Assembly: GCA_910585965.1 (NCBI GenBank)
Contig: CAJUHH010000003.1
Coordinates: 124,001-188,000 of the forward strand
Source: an uncultured Lachnospiraceae bacterium
GTDB taxonomy: Bacteria > Bacillota > Clostridia > Lachnospirales > Lachnospiraceae
DNA: 64,000 nt
Direction of reading: 5' to 3'
The translations under genes were made by a program, and so were the position numbers. Below, one piece after another: positions 23,979 through 32,344 of this stretch; position 1 is the first letter of the stretch, and every line of letters begins with the position of its first letter. The notes under the pieces were generated by a model. It ran no database searches. It saw nothing but the letters and a program-made list of their open reading frames with translations, and had not been told where the DNA came from.

Positions 23979-24951
23979 AAAAAATCTGCTTCTTGGCACG
24001 AGCATGGTTTTAATCATGGCATCCTTTGCCGGGTGCGGAAACAAAACATATGATATGGCTTATTCGCCGAACCATCCGGTCAGCAGTTACCGCATGGATA
24101 CGGTGGAAGAAAGAGGGGATACCGCGACACCATTTGCAAAAGATCTGTGCGTGGCAGACGGCGATGTGACGGGCAATACCGAAGTGGACATGTCCCAGGC
24201 GGGGGCGGCTGCTCTGTTTTCCCTGGATGACAGCAATACCATATATGCCAAAAACGTTTATGAACAAATGGCTCCGGCCAGCCTTACCAAAGTTATGACG
24301 GCATTAGTCGCTTTGAAGCACAGTTCGCCGGATGATGTGCTGACTGCATCCGCCAATGTAAAAATTACGGAATCCGGAGCGACAAAATGCGGCCTGAAAG
24401 AAGGGGATCAGATGACCCTGAACCAGGCGCTGCACGCGTTGCTGATCCATTCCGCCAACGATGCAGCCATTCTGATTGCGGAAGGCGTTGCCGGATCGGT
24501 AGATGCTTTCTGTGAAATGATGAACGAAGAAGCAAAAGCGCTTGGCGCTACCAACTGCCACTTCGTGAATCCACACGGCCTTACGGCGGAAGACCATTAT
24601 GTCACTGCCTATGATATGTACCTGATTTTTAACGAGGCGTTAAATTACCAGCTGATCGATGAAATTATCCGCCTGCCTTCTTACACTACTGTCTATAAAG
24701 ATAAAGACGGCAGGGACAAAGAACTCAGCATAACTACCTCCAATCTTTATCTCAGAGGAGAGGAGGATACACCGGGATCCGTTACAGTCATCGGAGGCAA
24801 AACAGGGACCACCAACGCCGCTAAAAACTGCCTGATTCTCTTATCCCGCAGTTCGTCCGGCAAATCCTATATCTCGGTAATACTGCGTTCTGAATCAAGG
24901 GAAATACTTTATGACGAAATGACAGATTTATTAAATGAAATAAAGAATTAA
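23962..24951 (+). CDS. D-alanyl-D-alanine carboxypeptidase, lipoprotein form
   Basis: A 329-residue serine DD-peptidase of the S11 (PBP5/DacF) family that trims the terminal D-Ala from peptidoglycan stem peptides. The GTG start at 23962 gives a short basic N-terminus, a hydrophobic stretch and a lipobox SFAGC, so the protein is probably lipid-anchored on the outer face of the membrane. That replaces the C-terminal amphipathic anchor of classical DacA, consistent with the shorter C-terminus here. The active site is complete: SLTK within APASLTKVMTAL, SAND within IHSANDAAI, and KTGTT within GGKTGTTNAA. It overlaps mgsA and closes the radC-mre-min block. Confidence 0.9.
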   Translation: MKCTNRKNLLLGTSMVLIMASFAGCGNKTYDMAYSPNHPVSSYRMDTVEERGDTATPFAKDLCVADGDVTGNTEVDMSQAGAAALFSLDDSNTIYAKNVYEQMAPASLTKVMTALVALKHSSPDDVLTASANVKITESGATKCGLKEGDQMTLNQALHALLIHSANDAAILIAEGVAGSVDAFCEMMNEEAKALGATNCHFVNPHGLTAEDHYVTAYDMYLIFNEALNYQLIDEIIRLPSYTTVYKDKDGRDKELSITTSNLYLRGEEDTPGSVTVIGGKTGTTNAAKNCLILLSRSSSGKSYISVILRSESREILYDEMTDLLNEIKN

Positions 24952-24954
24952 CAG

Positions 24955-24983
24955 TTGTTTTTTAAGATAATATAAACTATAAT
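24955..24983 (+). promoter_or_regulatory. Promoter of the P-loop gene
   Basis: TTGTTT (24955-24960) and TATAAT (24978-24983) are 17 bases apart and lie about 65 bases before the ATG at 25047. They start a new transcription unit after the carboxypeptidase gene. Confidence 0.65.
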
Positions 24984-25046
24984 AAAGACAGGTCTACCAA
25001 TTAAATCGATTTGTTCAGACTGAATTTACTTTAGGAGGGTTCACCG

Positions 25047-25466
25047 ATGGTTCAATTAATAGCAGGCAATAAAGGAAAAGGAAAGACAAAATATTTACTG
25101 GATAAAGTAAATGATGAAGTAAAAACTGCATCAGGGAATATTACATATTTGGACAAAAGCACAAAACATATGTTTGAACTGAATAATAAAGTACGTTTGA
25201 TCAATGTTTCCGATTATTTTATTACAAGCAGCGACGAATTTCTCGGATTCATCTGCGGCATCATCTCCCAGGATCATGATTTGCAGCAAATGTATTTTGA
25301 CAGTTTCCTGAAAATTGCCTGCCTGGAAGGAAAAGATATTACTGAAACAATTACAAAATTGGAAAAAATCGGAGATGCGTTCGGAGTGGATTTCATCGTA
25401 AGTATTTCTTTGGATGAGAACGAACTTCCTGCGGATATGAAATCAAAAGTCGCAATATCTCTTTAA
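25047..25466 (+). CDS. Small P-loop protein of unknown function
   Basis: A 139-residue soluble protein. The N-terminus MVQLIAGNKGKGKTKYLLDKV contains a Walker A motif GNKGKGKT (7-14) in the usual position after a first strand. No clear Walker B is present, although DFIVSISLDENELP near the C-terminus could supply a late strand. The remainder is helical with several acidic residues. Homologues in clostridia are sometimes labelled PilT-like, which the length does not support. It has its own promoter and AGGAGGG ribosome-binding site, and a terminator follows at 25529, so it may be a single-gene unit. Nucleotide binding is likely; the role is unknown. Confidence 0.6.
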   Translation: MVQLIAGNKGKGKTKYLLDKVNDEVKTASGNITYLDKSTKHMFELNNKVRLINVSDYFITSSDEFLGFICGIISQDHDLQQMYFDSFLKIACLEGKDITETITKLEKIGDAFGVDFIVSISLDENELPADMKSKVAISL

Positions 25467-25528
25467 TCGGTATGTTTTCGTATAACAACGGATGCCCGGC
25501 TTTGCCAGTTATCCTTACGTTAAGTCAT

Positions 25529-25557
25529 AAGCCTCGGATTCTAACCGGGGCTTTTTT
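25529..25557 (+). terminator. Rho-independent terminator before the HlyD-like gene
   Basis: AAGCCTCGG (25529-25537) pairs with CCGGGGCTT (25545-25553, one G-U), with the T-tract at 25552-25557. It ends the P-loop gene transcript, and the ribosome-binding site of the next gene follows within a few bases. A GCCCGG at 25494-25499 could pair with the 3' arm, so attenuation is possible but unproven. Confidence 0.75.
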
Positions 25558-25572
25558 GCAGGAGGTTTTTCA

Positions 25573-26970
25573 TTGGCTGACCAAAATCCAAATAAAATAA
25601 CTAAATACAGAAGACCTCTGAACATCAATATAGGAATGATCATTTTCGCCGTTATTTTTGTCTATATTATTATTTGCGTATTTATGTATTTTACTTCCAA
25701 ACACGTCGTCTGGTATGAAGTCCAGGCCGGTTCCCTGTCCACAAACAACACTTATGAGGCTATAGCCATCCGTGATGAAACGATTGTAAATGCCACGGAC
25801 AACGGATACGTGAATTACTTTGCACGGGAAGGCGCAAGGGTTGCGGTAGGGGATCTTGTATATACCATCGATGAATCCGGCAAGCTGAATGATTATCTAG
25901 GAACAAGCTCTACCGGCGAAAATTCATTGTCCCAGGCAGACCTTGCAGAGTTGAAATCGGATATCGTGGGCTTTGCCAATAGTTTTGACCGCCGCCGGAA
26001 CTTTAATTCCGTCTATGATTTTAAATATGAAATGGAGGGCAACGTTCTGAAACTTTCCAATTACAACATATTGGAAAGCATAGAATCCATACAGGCATCC
26101 GACCTAGCCGGTCTGATCAAGCAATGTACGGCGGCTTTGCCCGGAATCATTATTTATTCGATAGACGGCTATGAAGACCTTACCCTGGAAATGATGACAG
26201 TGGAAATGTTTGATAAAAAGAATTATGAGAAAACCCAGCTTCTTAGCAACGAACTGGTAGCTGCAGGGGATCCGGTATATAAAATATCTTCTAATGAAGA
26301 CTGGTCTTTAGTCATCCATGTAGATAAAGCCCGGGAAGAAGAACTCCTGAAAGCAGAATATGTAAAGGTCCGTTTCCTGAAAAACCAGGAAATGTCCTGG
26401 GGGAAAGTCGAATCTTTTACCAATGAAAAAGGAGATATTTTTGTAAAACTGACTTTCACCAACTCGATGATTACTTTCTGCAATGAACGTTTCGTGGATA
26501 TCGAGCTTATTTTAGAAGACGAAACAGGACTGAAAATTCCCAATTCATCTATTGTAGAAAAAGAATTTTTTATTGTTCCCAAGGACTATGTCACAAAAGG
26601 GGGAAACAGCAATGCGACCGGCGTTCTCCGGGAAGCTTATACTGAAGAAGGGGAAGCTACGACAGAATTCGTGGAAGCTTCCATTTACAATGAAACCGAA
26701 GAAGAATACTATTTGGACGGCGCTTCGCTCCGGATCGGCGATTATATCATCATGCCGGAAACTTCCGAAAAGTATGCGCTAAGCAAACGTGGAAGCTTGA
26801 TCGGCGTATACAATATCAATAAAGGCTATGCTGATTTTAAACAGATCAACATTTTATACAACAATGATGAATATTCCATCGTTCAATCCAATACTTCTTA
26901 CGGGCTGAACGTATATGATTATATTGTCCTTGATGCCGCAACGGTAAACGAAGATGAACTCATTCATTAA
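25573..26970 (+). CDS. HlyD-like membrane protein
   Basis: A 465-residue protein with a basic cytoplasmic tail, one membrane helix (about 17-40, IGMIIFAVIFVYIIICVFMY) and a large extracytoplasmic part. The part after the helix, YEAIAIRDETIVNATDNGYVNYFAREGARVAVGDLVY, is a lipoyl/barrel-sandwich segment as found in HlyD-type adaptor proteins, and a matching beta segment lies near 230-330. No ABC or RND partner is nearby, so a transport role cannot be assumed. The start is TTG at 25573, preceded by GGAGG directly after a terminator. It is followed 12 bases later by yggS and then sepF, which suggests a link to division or envelope work. Confidence 0.7.
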   Translation: MADQNPNKITKYRRPLNINIGMIIFAVIFVYIIICVFMYFTSKHVVWYEVQAGSLSTNNTYEAIAIRDETIVNATDNGYVNYFAREGARVAVGDLVYTIDESGKLNDYLGTSSTGENSLSQADLAELKSDIVGFANSFDRRRNFNSVYDFKYEMEGNVLKLSNYNILESIESIQASDLAGLIKQCTAALPGIIIYSIDGYEDLTLEMMTVEMFDKKNYEKTQLLSNELVAAGDPVYKISSNEDWSLVIHVDKAREEELLKAEYVKVRFLKNQEMSWGKVESFTNEKGDIFVKLTFTNSMITFCNERFVDIELILEDETGLKIPNSSIVEKEFFIVPKDYVTKGGNSNATGVLREAYTEEGEATTEFVEASIYNETEEEYYLDGASLRIGDYIIMPETSEKYALSKRGSLIGVYNINKGYADFKQINILYNNDEYSIVQSNTSYGLNVYDYIVLDAATVNEDELIH

Positions 26971-26982
26971 AAGGAGAAAAAG

Positions 26983-27684
26983 ATGGATACAATCGCAGAA
27001 AATCTCAGCCATGTAAAAAAGAATATCCGTTCTTCCTGCGAGAAAGCAGGGCGCAGCCCCGATGAAGTCACATTAATCGCGGTCAGCAAAACGAAACCCG
27101 TTTCCTCGCTGATGGAGGCATATCAATGCGGATGCCGGCATTTTGGAGAAAATAAAGTCCAGGAACTGGTCAGTAAATATGAACAGCTTCCTAAAGATAT
27201 TAAATGGCATATGATCGGCCATTTGCAACGGAACAAAGTCAAATACATAATAGACAAAGCATATCTGATCCATGGAGTAGACTCCTTGAAGCTGGCGGCA
27301 GAAATTAGCAAAGAAGCCATGAAAAAGAACATCACCGCACATATTCTTATAGAAGTGAATATGGCAGAAGAGGAGAGTAAATTCGGTGTCTTAGAATCAG
27401 AAGCAGAAACCCTGGTCAGAGAAATTTCCTTATTGCCGTCGATACAGGTAGAAGGATTAATGATCATAGCACCATATGTAGAAAATCCTGAAAAAAACAG
27501 GCAATATTTTGTAGGGCTGCGTCAATTATCTGTTGACATCAAGGAGAAAAACATTGATAATGTTAATATGAATGTTTTGTCAATGGGAATGACTGGAGAT
27601 TATACGGTAGCAGTAGAAGAAGGGGCTACTTATGTCCGGGTAGGGACAGGCATATTTGGAGAAAGGCATAAGAAAACAGTCTGA
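26983..27684 (+). CDS. YggS/PLPHP family pyridoxal phosphate homeostasis protein
   Basis: A 233-residue single-domain TIM-barrel PLP-binding protein. The cofactor lysine is Lys36 in AVSKTKP, followed by GCRHFGENKVQELVSK, WHMIGHLQRNKVK and, near the end, LSMGMTGDYTVAVEEGATYVRVGTGIFGER, all standard for the family. The family keeps PLP and amino acid pools balanced and has no known catalytic reaction. It lies between the HlyD-like gene and sepF; the ylmE-sepF pairing is conserved in Firmicutes. AAAAGGAG precedes the ATG. Confidence 0.95.
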   Translation: MDTIAENLSHVKKNIRSSCEKAGRSPDEVTLIAVSKTKPVSSLMEAYQCGCRHFGENKVQELVSKYEQLPKDIKWHMIGHLQRNKVKYIIDKAYLIHGVDSLKLAAEISKEAMKKNITAHILIEVNMAEEESKFGVLESEAETLVREISLLPSIQVEGLMIIAPYVENPEKNRQYFVGLRQLSVDIKEKNIDNVNMNVLSMGMTGDYTVAVEEGATYVRVGTGIFGERHKKTV

Positions 27685-27712
27685 ATGCCGAAATTAAGGA
27701 GATTTATGAAGC

Positions 27713-28210
27713 ATGGGAGTAATGGATAAGTTTTTAAATTATATGAAGCTAAATCCGGAAGAAGACGACTATTATGACGATGATTACGATGAACCGGATT
27801 ACGAAATAAAAGCACCGAAAAAAAACACGGCGGCGAAAGAAGAATTGGTGACGGCGGAAGAACCTGTTAAGAAAACCACCCCCAAGATCACGCCTTTGAA
27901 CAGACAGCCAAGAAAGATGATCGGTGCCGGAATGGAAGTATGCGTCATTAAACCGACATCCGTGGAAGATGCCCGTGAGATCACAGAAACTCTTCTGGCA
28001 AACAGAACCGTAGTCCTCAATCTGGAGGGACTTGACGTAGATATTGCCCAGCGAATCATCGATTTTACATCTGGTTCCTGTTTTGCAATCAGCGGCAATC
28101 TGCAGAAAATATCCCATTACATATTTATTATTACCCCGGCAAGCGTAGATATTTCCGGCGATTTCCAGGAACTGCTGTCGGGCGCTTTTGATGTGCCGAT
28201 CAATAAATAA
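27713..28210 (+). CDS. sepF: Cell division protein SepF
   Basis: A 165-residue membrane-binding partner of FtsZ that organises Z-ring filaments. The N-terminal amphipathic stretch MGVMDKFLNYMKL is the membrane-targeting helix, then an acidic linker (EEDDYYDDDYDEPDYE) and the C-terminal SepF domain (about 75-165) with VCVIKPTSVEDAREITETLL, RTVVLNLEGLD and AQRIIDFTSGSCFAISG. AAGGAG is 11 bases before the ATG at 27713. Position after a YggS protein matches the Firmicute division cluster, although the usual ylmG/ylmH/divIVA genes are replaced here by aroB and rluD. Confidence 0.95.
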   Translation: MGVMDKFLNYMKLNPEEDDYYDDDYDEPDYEIKAPKKNTAAKEELVTAEEPVKKTTPKITPLNRQPRKMIGAGMEVCVIKPTSVEDAREITETLLANRTVVLNLEGLDVDIAQRIIDFTSGSCFAISGNLQKISHYIFIITPASVDISGDFQELLSGAFDVPINK

Positions 28211-28249
28211 ACAATTTTTAGATTTTAGATAGATAAGGAAGTTTTGCTT

Positions 28250-29359
28250 ATGGCGCAGAGACTCACAATTCAATATGCAAAAAAACCCTGTTATGATATT
28301 ATATTTTCCCAAAGTTTCCAAGATCTTGCCATTGAACTGGAAGCCCTTGGGATAAAGGAGCGCCGGATTTGTATCATAACAGATTCCATAGTGGAAAAAT
28401 TATATGCCGAAGAGGTGGCAGGCCTGATAAAAGATAAGTGCAAAAAAACAGTTATCTTTTCTTTCCCTTCTGGCGAAACAAGCAAAACCTTGGATACCGT
28501 CCAACAAGCATATACGTTTCTGATCAAAGAAGATTTTGACCGCAAAGATATCCTGATCGCCTTGGGCGGAGGAGTGGTCGGCGACCTGACCGGCTTTATT
28601 GCGGCAACCTATTTGCGGGGAATCGATTTTATTCAAATTCCTACCACTCTTTTAGCTCAGGCAGATAGCAGCATCGGGGGAAAAACAGGGGTGGATCTGG
28701 ACGGATATAAAAATATGGTAGGCGCTTTTTATATGCCAAAACTCGTATACATGAATGTTTCTACCTTGAAAACACTGGAAGAGCGGCAGTATTTTTCCGG
28801 TTTTGCAGAAATTATGAAACATGGCTTGATCCGTGACCATATTTTTTATGTCTGGCTTTTGGAAAACATGTATGAAATTTGCGATAGGGATCCAAACATA
28901 CTGGAAGAAATGGTAATCAGGAGCAGCAACATTAAAAAAATGATCGTTGAAAAAGACCCTAAGGAGCAGGGGGAACGGGTGCTTCTTAATTTCGGGCATA
29001 CGATCGGACATGCTTTGGAAAAAGCTAAAAATTTTGAATTATACCATGGGGAATGTGTCGCTTTAGGCTGCGTTGCCGCCGCCTATATTTCATGGAAGCA
29101 TGAACTGCTCACCATGGATGAATATTATGAAATTCGGGATATGTTCGTTCCTTTCAATCTGCCGATTTCTATCGACCATATTGATCCAGAAGAAATCCTG
29201 CGATTGACTAAGTCGGACAAGAAAATGGAGGCCGGACAAATTAAATTTATCCTTTTAAAAAAAGTAGGAAAAGCCGTAATTGATACATCGGTAACGGATG
29301 AAGATATACGGAATGCCATTCAGGAAATTTATTTCAGCGATGAAGATATGGCAGAATAA
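28250..29359 (+). CDS. aroB: 3-dehydroquinate synthase
   Basis: Second enzyme of the shikimate pathway, turning DAHP into 3-dehydroquinate with NAD and a divalent metal. The 369-residue protein has the NAD-binding GGGVVGDLTGFIAATYLRGI, the TTLLAQADSSIGGKTGVD block, and metal ligands in AEIMKHG (Glu), NFGHTIGHALE (His) and YHGECVALG (His). The ATG at 28250 follows AAGGAAG by eight bases; a TTG two codons earlier is a poorer choice. It is not next to other aro genes, sitting instead between sepF and rluD, and ends four bases before the rluD start. Confidence 0.94.
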   Translation: MAQRLTIQYAKKPCYDIIFSQSFQDLAIELEALGIKERRICIITDSIVEKLYAEEVAGLIKDKCKKTVIFSFPSGETSKTLDTVQQAYTFLIKEDFDRKDILIALGGGVVGDLTGFIAATYLRGIDFIQIPTTLLAQADSSIGGKTGVDLDGYKNMVGAFYMPKLVYMNVSTLKTLEERQYFSGFAEIMKHGLIRDHIFYVWLLENMYEICDRDPNILEEMVIRSSNIKKMIVEKDPKEQGERVLLNFGHTIGHALEKAKNFELYHGECVALGCVAAAYISWKHELLTMDEYYEIRDMFVPFNLPISIDHIDPEEILRLTKSDKKMEAGQIKFILLKKVGKAVIDTSVTDEDIRNAIQEIYFSDEDMAE

Positions 29360-29363
29360 AAAT

Positions 29364-30293
29364 ATGAGTGATTTTTATTTTTTTATAACGCCTGAATGGC
29401 ATGATGAATGGGAAGATGAAAGAATTGATAAAGCTTTGAGCGGCCTTATCGATTCTTTGTCGCGTTCTTATATACAAAAACTCTTAAAAGACGGTCAAGT
29501 CAAAGTCAATCAATTACCAGTAAAAGCAAACTACCGATTAAAATACGGGGATGAGATAAGGCTTCAGGCGCCAGATGCTGTTGAGCCGAATATTGTTCCG
29601 GAAAATATTCCTTTAGATATCCTTTATGAAGACGAAGATGTTCTCGTGGTAAACAAACCAAAAGGAATGGTCGTCCACCCGGCAGCAGGGCATTTCAGCG
29701 GAACACTGGTAAATGCCGTTATGTACCACTGCCAAGAGAACCTGTCAGGCATCAATGGCATTATGCGCCCGGGAATCGTACATCGCATCGATAAAGATAC
29801 GACAGGCTCCATTATTATTTGCAAAAATGATTTTTCCCATCGCCACATTGCAGCACAGCTAAAAGAGCATTCCATTATACGCCGTTACCACGCGGTCTGT
29901 TATGGCATACTTTCTTCCGATGAGGGAACGATATCCGCCCCGATCGGCAGACATCCCCTGGACAGAAAAAAGATGGCTATTAATGAAAAAAATGGAAAGC
30001 CGGCGATTACACATTATAAAGTTTTGCAACGATTTCGCGGTTATACTTATATTGAATGCCAGCTGGAAACTGGCCGCACCCATCAAATCCGGGTACATAT
30101 GGCAAGCATAGGACATCCTCTTTTAGGAGACCAAAATTATTCCAGCGGAAGAAAGTCACCTTTTTCATTAAATGGACAATGTCTCCATGCGAAAATCCTT
30201 GGCTTTCTTCATCCAAGAAGCGGCATATATATCGAAACAGATGCTCCTTTGCCTGCATATTTTGAGCATCTGTTGAAAATACTGCCGAACTGA
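29364..30293 (+). CDS. rluD: RluA-family pseudouridine synthase (RluD-like)
   Basis: A 309-residue enzyme that isomerises uridines in 23S rRNA. An S4 domain (about 15-75) reads RIDKALSGLIDSLSRSYIQKLLKDGQVKVN. The catalytic domain contains GIVHRIDKDTTG, with the catalytic Asp, plus LETGRTHQIRVHMASIGHPLLGD. The ATG at 29364 gives a standard N-terminus; earlier in-frame ATGs overlap aroB and lack ribosome-binding sites, and even this start has only a weak site, so coupling to aroB is likely. The rluD symbol is used in the family sense; RluB/E-type specificity is excluded by the motif, but exact target uridines are unknown. Confidence 0.9.
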   Translation: MSDFYFFITPEWHDEWEDERIDKALSGLIDSLSRSYIQKLLKDGQVKVNQLPVKANYRLKYGDEIRLQAPDAVEPNIVPENIPLDILYEDEDVLVVNKPKGMVVHPAAGHFSGTLVNAVMYHCQENLSGINGIMRPGIVHRIDKDTTGSIIICKNDFSHRHIAAQLKEHSIIRRYHAVCYGILSSDEGTISAPIGRHPLDRKKMAINEKNGKPAITHYKVLQRFRGYTYIECQLETGRTHQIRVHMASIGHPLLGDQNYSSGRKSPFSLNGQCLHAKILGFLHPRSGIYIETDAPLPAYFEHLLKILPN

Positions 30294-30315
30294 TTATATT
30301 TTTTCCAAAAATAGG

Positions 30316-30347
30316 CATATATAGTTTTAAATTTATATATGTTTTAT
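30316..30347 (+). terminator. Weak AT-rich hairpin after rluD
   Basis: CATATATA (30316-30323) and TATATATG (30334-30341) form an 8-bp AT-rich stem followed by TTTTAT. This could weakly terminate the rluD transcript. The stem is low in stability. Confidence 0.35.
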
Positions 30348-30362
30348 ATTTTATTGAATTTT

Positions 30363-30392
30363 TTGGATAATTTATATATAATATTTTATAAT
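30363..30392 (+). promoter_or_regulatory. Promoter of the first cytidylate-kinase-like gene
   Basis: TTGGAT (30363-30368) and TATAAT (30387-30392) are 18 bases apart and lie about 55 bases before the ATG at 30448. A second TATAAT at 30376 and short direct repeats AGTACATA/AGTACATG just downstream are also present. Confidence 0.5.
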
Positions 30393-30447
30393 AGTACATA
30401 AGTACATGTTGACACGCAAAGCATTTTATGATTTAAGGAGGGGTTCT

Positions 30448-31071
30448 ATGAATACAATCATCACGATAGGTCGTCAGTTTGGTTCCGCAGGCAGGGAAAT
30501 CGGCGAAAAAGTAGCGGAATATTTTGGAATAAAATGTTATGATAAAGAATTGCTGACAAGAGCTGCAAAGGAAAGCGGATTCTGTGAAGAAATGATTAAA
30601 AACCACGATGAGCGTCCGACAAATTCTTTTCTTTACAATCTGGTAATGGATACTTATTCGTTCGGATATAACGCATCCTCTTTTGTTGATATGCCGATCA
30701 GCCATAAAGTATTTCTGGCTCAATTTGACACCATCAAAAAAATAGCAAGCGAAGGGCCTTGTATTATCGTAGGCCGTTGCGCGGATTATGCCTTGAGCGA
30801 ATTTTCCAACTGCGTTCATTTGTTTATTTATGGCGACAGCGATACTAAGACAAAGCGTATCATGGAAAGATATCATCTGACAGAATCGAAAGCAAAGGAT
30901 ATGATTACGAAAAAGGATAAACAGCGCCAGAGTTATTATAACTATTATTCTTCCAAAAAGTGGGGACGCGCCGACAGTTATGATTTATGCATTAACAGCA
31001 GTATCCTTGGCATAGAAGGGACAGTAAAATTGATCACGCAGTTCGTAGAAGATTTTGAGAGTAAAAAATAA
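30448..31071 (+). CDS. Cytidylate kinase-like family protein (paralogue 1)
   Basis: A 207-residue protein of the cytidylate-kinase-like family common in clostridia. The N-terminus TIITIGRQFGSAGREIGEKVAEYFG holds the P-loop-like GRQFGSAGR in place of a classical GxxxxGK motif. CIIVGRCADYAL marks the central strand, and a basic SKKWGRADSYDLCINSS segment lies near the end. The fold is that of nucleoside monophosphate kinases, but true Cmk proteins have GPAGAGKST, so CMP kinase activity is uncertain. The ATG at 30448 follows AAGGAGGGG. A clear paralogue lies at 37944-38567 on the other strand. An HD-GYP gene follows after 23 bases. Confidence 0.85.
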   Translation: MNTIITIGRQFGSAGREIGEKVAEYFGIKCYDKELLTRAAKESGFCEEMIKNHDERPTNSFLYNLVMDTYSFGYNASSFVDMPISHKVFLAQFDTIKKIASEGPCIIVGRCADYALSEFSNCVHLFIYGDSDTKTKRIMERYHLTESKAKDMITKKDKQRQSYYNYYSSKKWGRADSYDLCINSSILGIEGTVKLITQFVEDFESKK

Positions 31072-31094
31072 TGATTTGAAAGAGGCTAAAACTT

Positions 31095-32180
31095 ATGGCA
31101 TGTTTTAGAGTACATACAGATCGTCTTCGGAAAGGAATGATCGTTAAAAGCGATGTTTATACGAGAACCGGCATGACGCTCGTTCCTATTAACACGCCTG
31201 TAACCAAAGACGTAGTTGCGCTTTTAACCAAACATTTTATAGATTATGTTATGGTAGACTATCAGTCAACCGCATCCTGCCCGGAAGACATTCCTTCGCC
31301 GGAATCCGTTCCTAAAGTGGGACAGCAGCAGATAGAAGTTTTTGAAGAAAAATTCCAGATCGCGGAAACGGCTCTTTCCGAAAATCTGATTAATGTCGTC
31401 ACCAATGAAAAGGACTTGGATGTCCCGCTTCTTCTTGACATGTTAAACAGCATCGTGGACAATTCGGAAAATGAAGTCAATTTGTGCAACATGTTGTTTG
31501 CCATGCAAAAAAAGGCAGAAGGGCTATATACCCATTCCATCAATGTCGCTCTTTGGGGACAGGTATTAGCGAAATGGATGAACTTAAAGAAAGAAGATAT
31601 CGAACTGATAGGAACTGCAGGCCTTCTCCATGATATCGGATTATTAAAATTAGGCAGTTCCCCCGAATTGCCTCCCAACTTTACTTTCCATGCGGAAATA
31701 GAAGGAGGGCCTTATATTAAACATGCGGTACTCGGATACAACCTGCTCAAAGACAAAAATATCGATATAAAAGTAAAACAAGCCGTCCTGACACATCATG
31801 AACGCCAGGATGGATCAGGATTCCCTCTGAAAGTCAGCAAAGAAAATATTAATTATATTTCCCGCATTATTGCTATTGCAGATACCTATGACACGATGAT
31901 CATGGCGGAGGAAGGAGTAAAAACCAGGTCGCCTTTCTGGCTCCTAAAGCATCTGGAAGATACGGGATACCAGAAATACGATTCCCATATGTTGATGACA
32001 TTTATTTCACATGTTACCAACAATTTTATCCGACATAAGGTTCGCTTAAGCAACGGACTGATCGGCCAGATTGTTTTGATCAATAAATTCAACCTGACAA
32101 GGCCGTTGGTGCAAATCGGGAATAGTTTTATTGATTTGTCTGTACGCAAAGATATTGGAATTAATGAGATATTGGATTGA
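31095..32180 (+). CDS. HD-GYP domain protein (putative cyclic di-GMP phosphodiesterase)
   Basis: A 361-residue protein. The N-terminal 110 residues (FRVHTDRLRKGMIVKSDVYTRTG onward) are a small beta-rich domain often found in front of HD-GYP. The catalytic domain has YTHSINVALWGQ, GLLHDIGLLKLG with the HD pair, a further His in KHAVLGYNLL, then THHERQDGSGFPLK, where GFP replaces GYP, a common variant. All metal ligands for linearising cyclic di-GMP appear present. A C-terminal extension of about 70 residues resembles a PilZ-like strand-rich tail. No transmembrane segment or receiver domain is seen. It is probably cotranscribed with the kinase-like gene. Confidence 0.88.
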   Translation: MACFRVHTDRLRKGMIVKSDVYTRTGMTLVPINTPVTKDVVALLTKHFIDYVMVDYQSTASCPEDIPSPESVPKVGQQQIEVFEEKFQIAETALSENLINVVTNEKDLDVPLLLDMLNSIVDNSENEVNLCNMLFAMQKKAEGLYTHSINVALWGQVLAKWMNLKKEDIELIGTAGLLHDIGLLKLGSSPELPPNFTFHAEIEGGPYIKHAVLGYNLLKDKNIDIKVKQAVLTHHERQDGSGFPLKVSKENINYISRIIAIADTYDTMIMAEEGVKTRSPFWLLKHLEDTGYQKYDSHMLMTFISHVTNNFIRHKVRLSNGLIGQIVLINKFNLTRPLVQIGNSFIDLSVRKDIGINEILD

Positions 32181-32210
32181 GAATATATTAGGAGTAGTAT
32201 TCGGAATGAT

Positions 32211-32338
32211 GCATGCAACTATTCGCAAAAGACAAGTTTAACGAATAGTTGCATGCAACTGATTCGTTAAACTTGTGAATTATATTTGTGAATTACTTGT
32301 GAGTTGCATGCAACTGATTCGTTAAACTCGTGAATTAC
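32211..32338. repeat. Palindromic repeat cluster
   Basis: A 45-base near-perfect palindrome at 32232-32276 has arms ACAAGTTTAACGAAT and ATTCGTTAAACTTGT around the self-complementary AGTTGCATGCAACT, plus one extra G. The right half repeats at 32302-32337 with one change (AACTTGT to AACTCGT). To the left, GCATGCAACTATTCG (32211-32225) is the inverted complement of 32242-32256. Short TGTGAATTA copies fill the remainder. It lies between convergent genes and has no T-tract. It looks like a REP- or MITE-type dispersed palindrome; copies elsewhere cannot be checked here. Confidence 0.75.
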
Positions 32339-32344
32339 TTGCGT

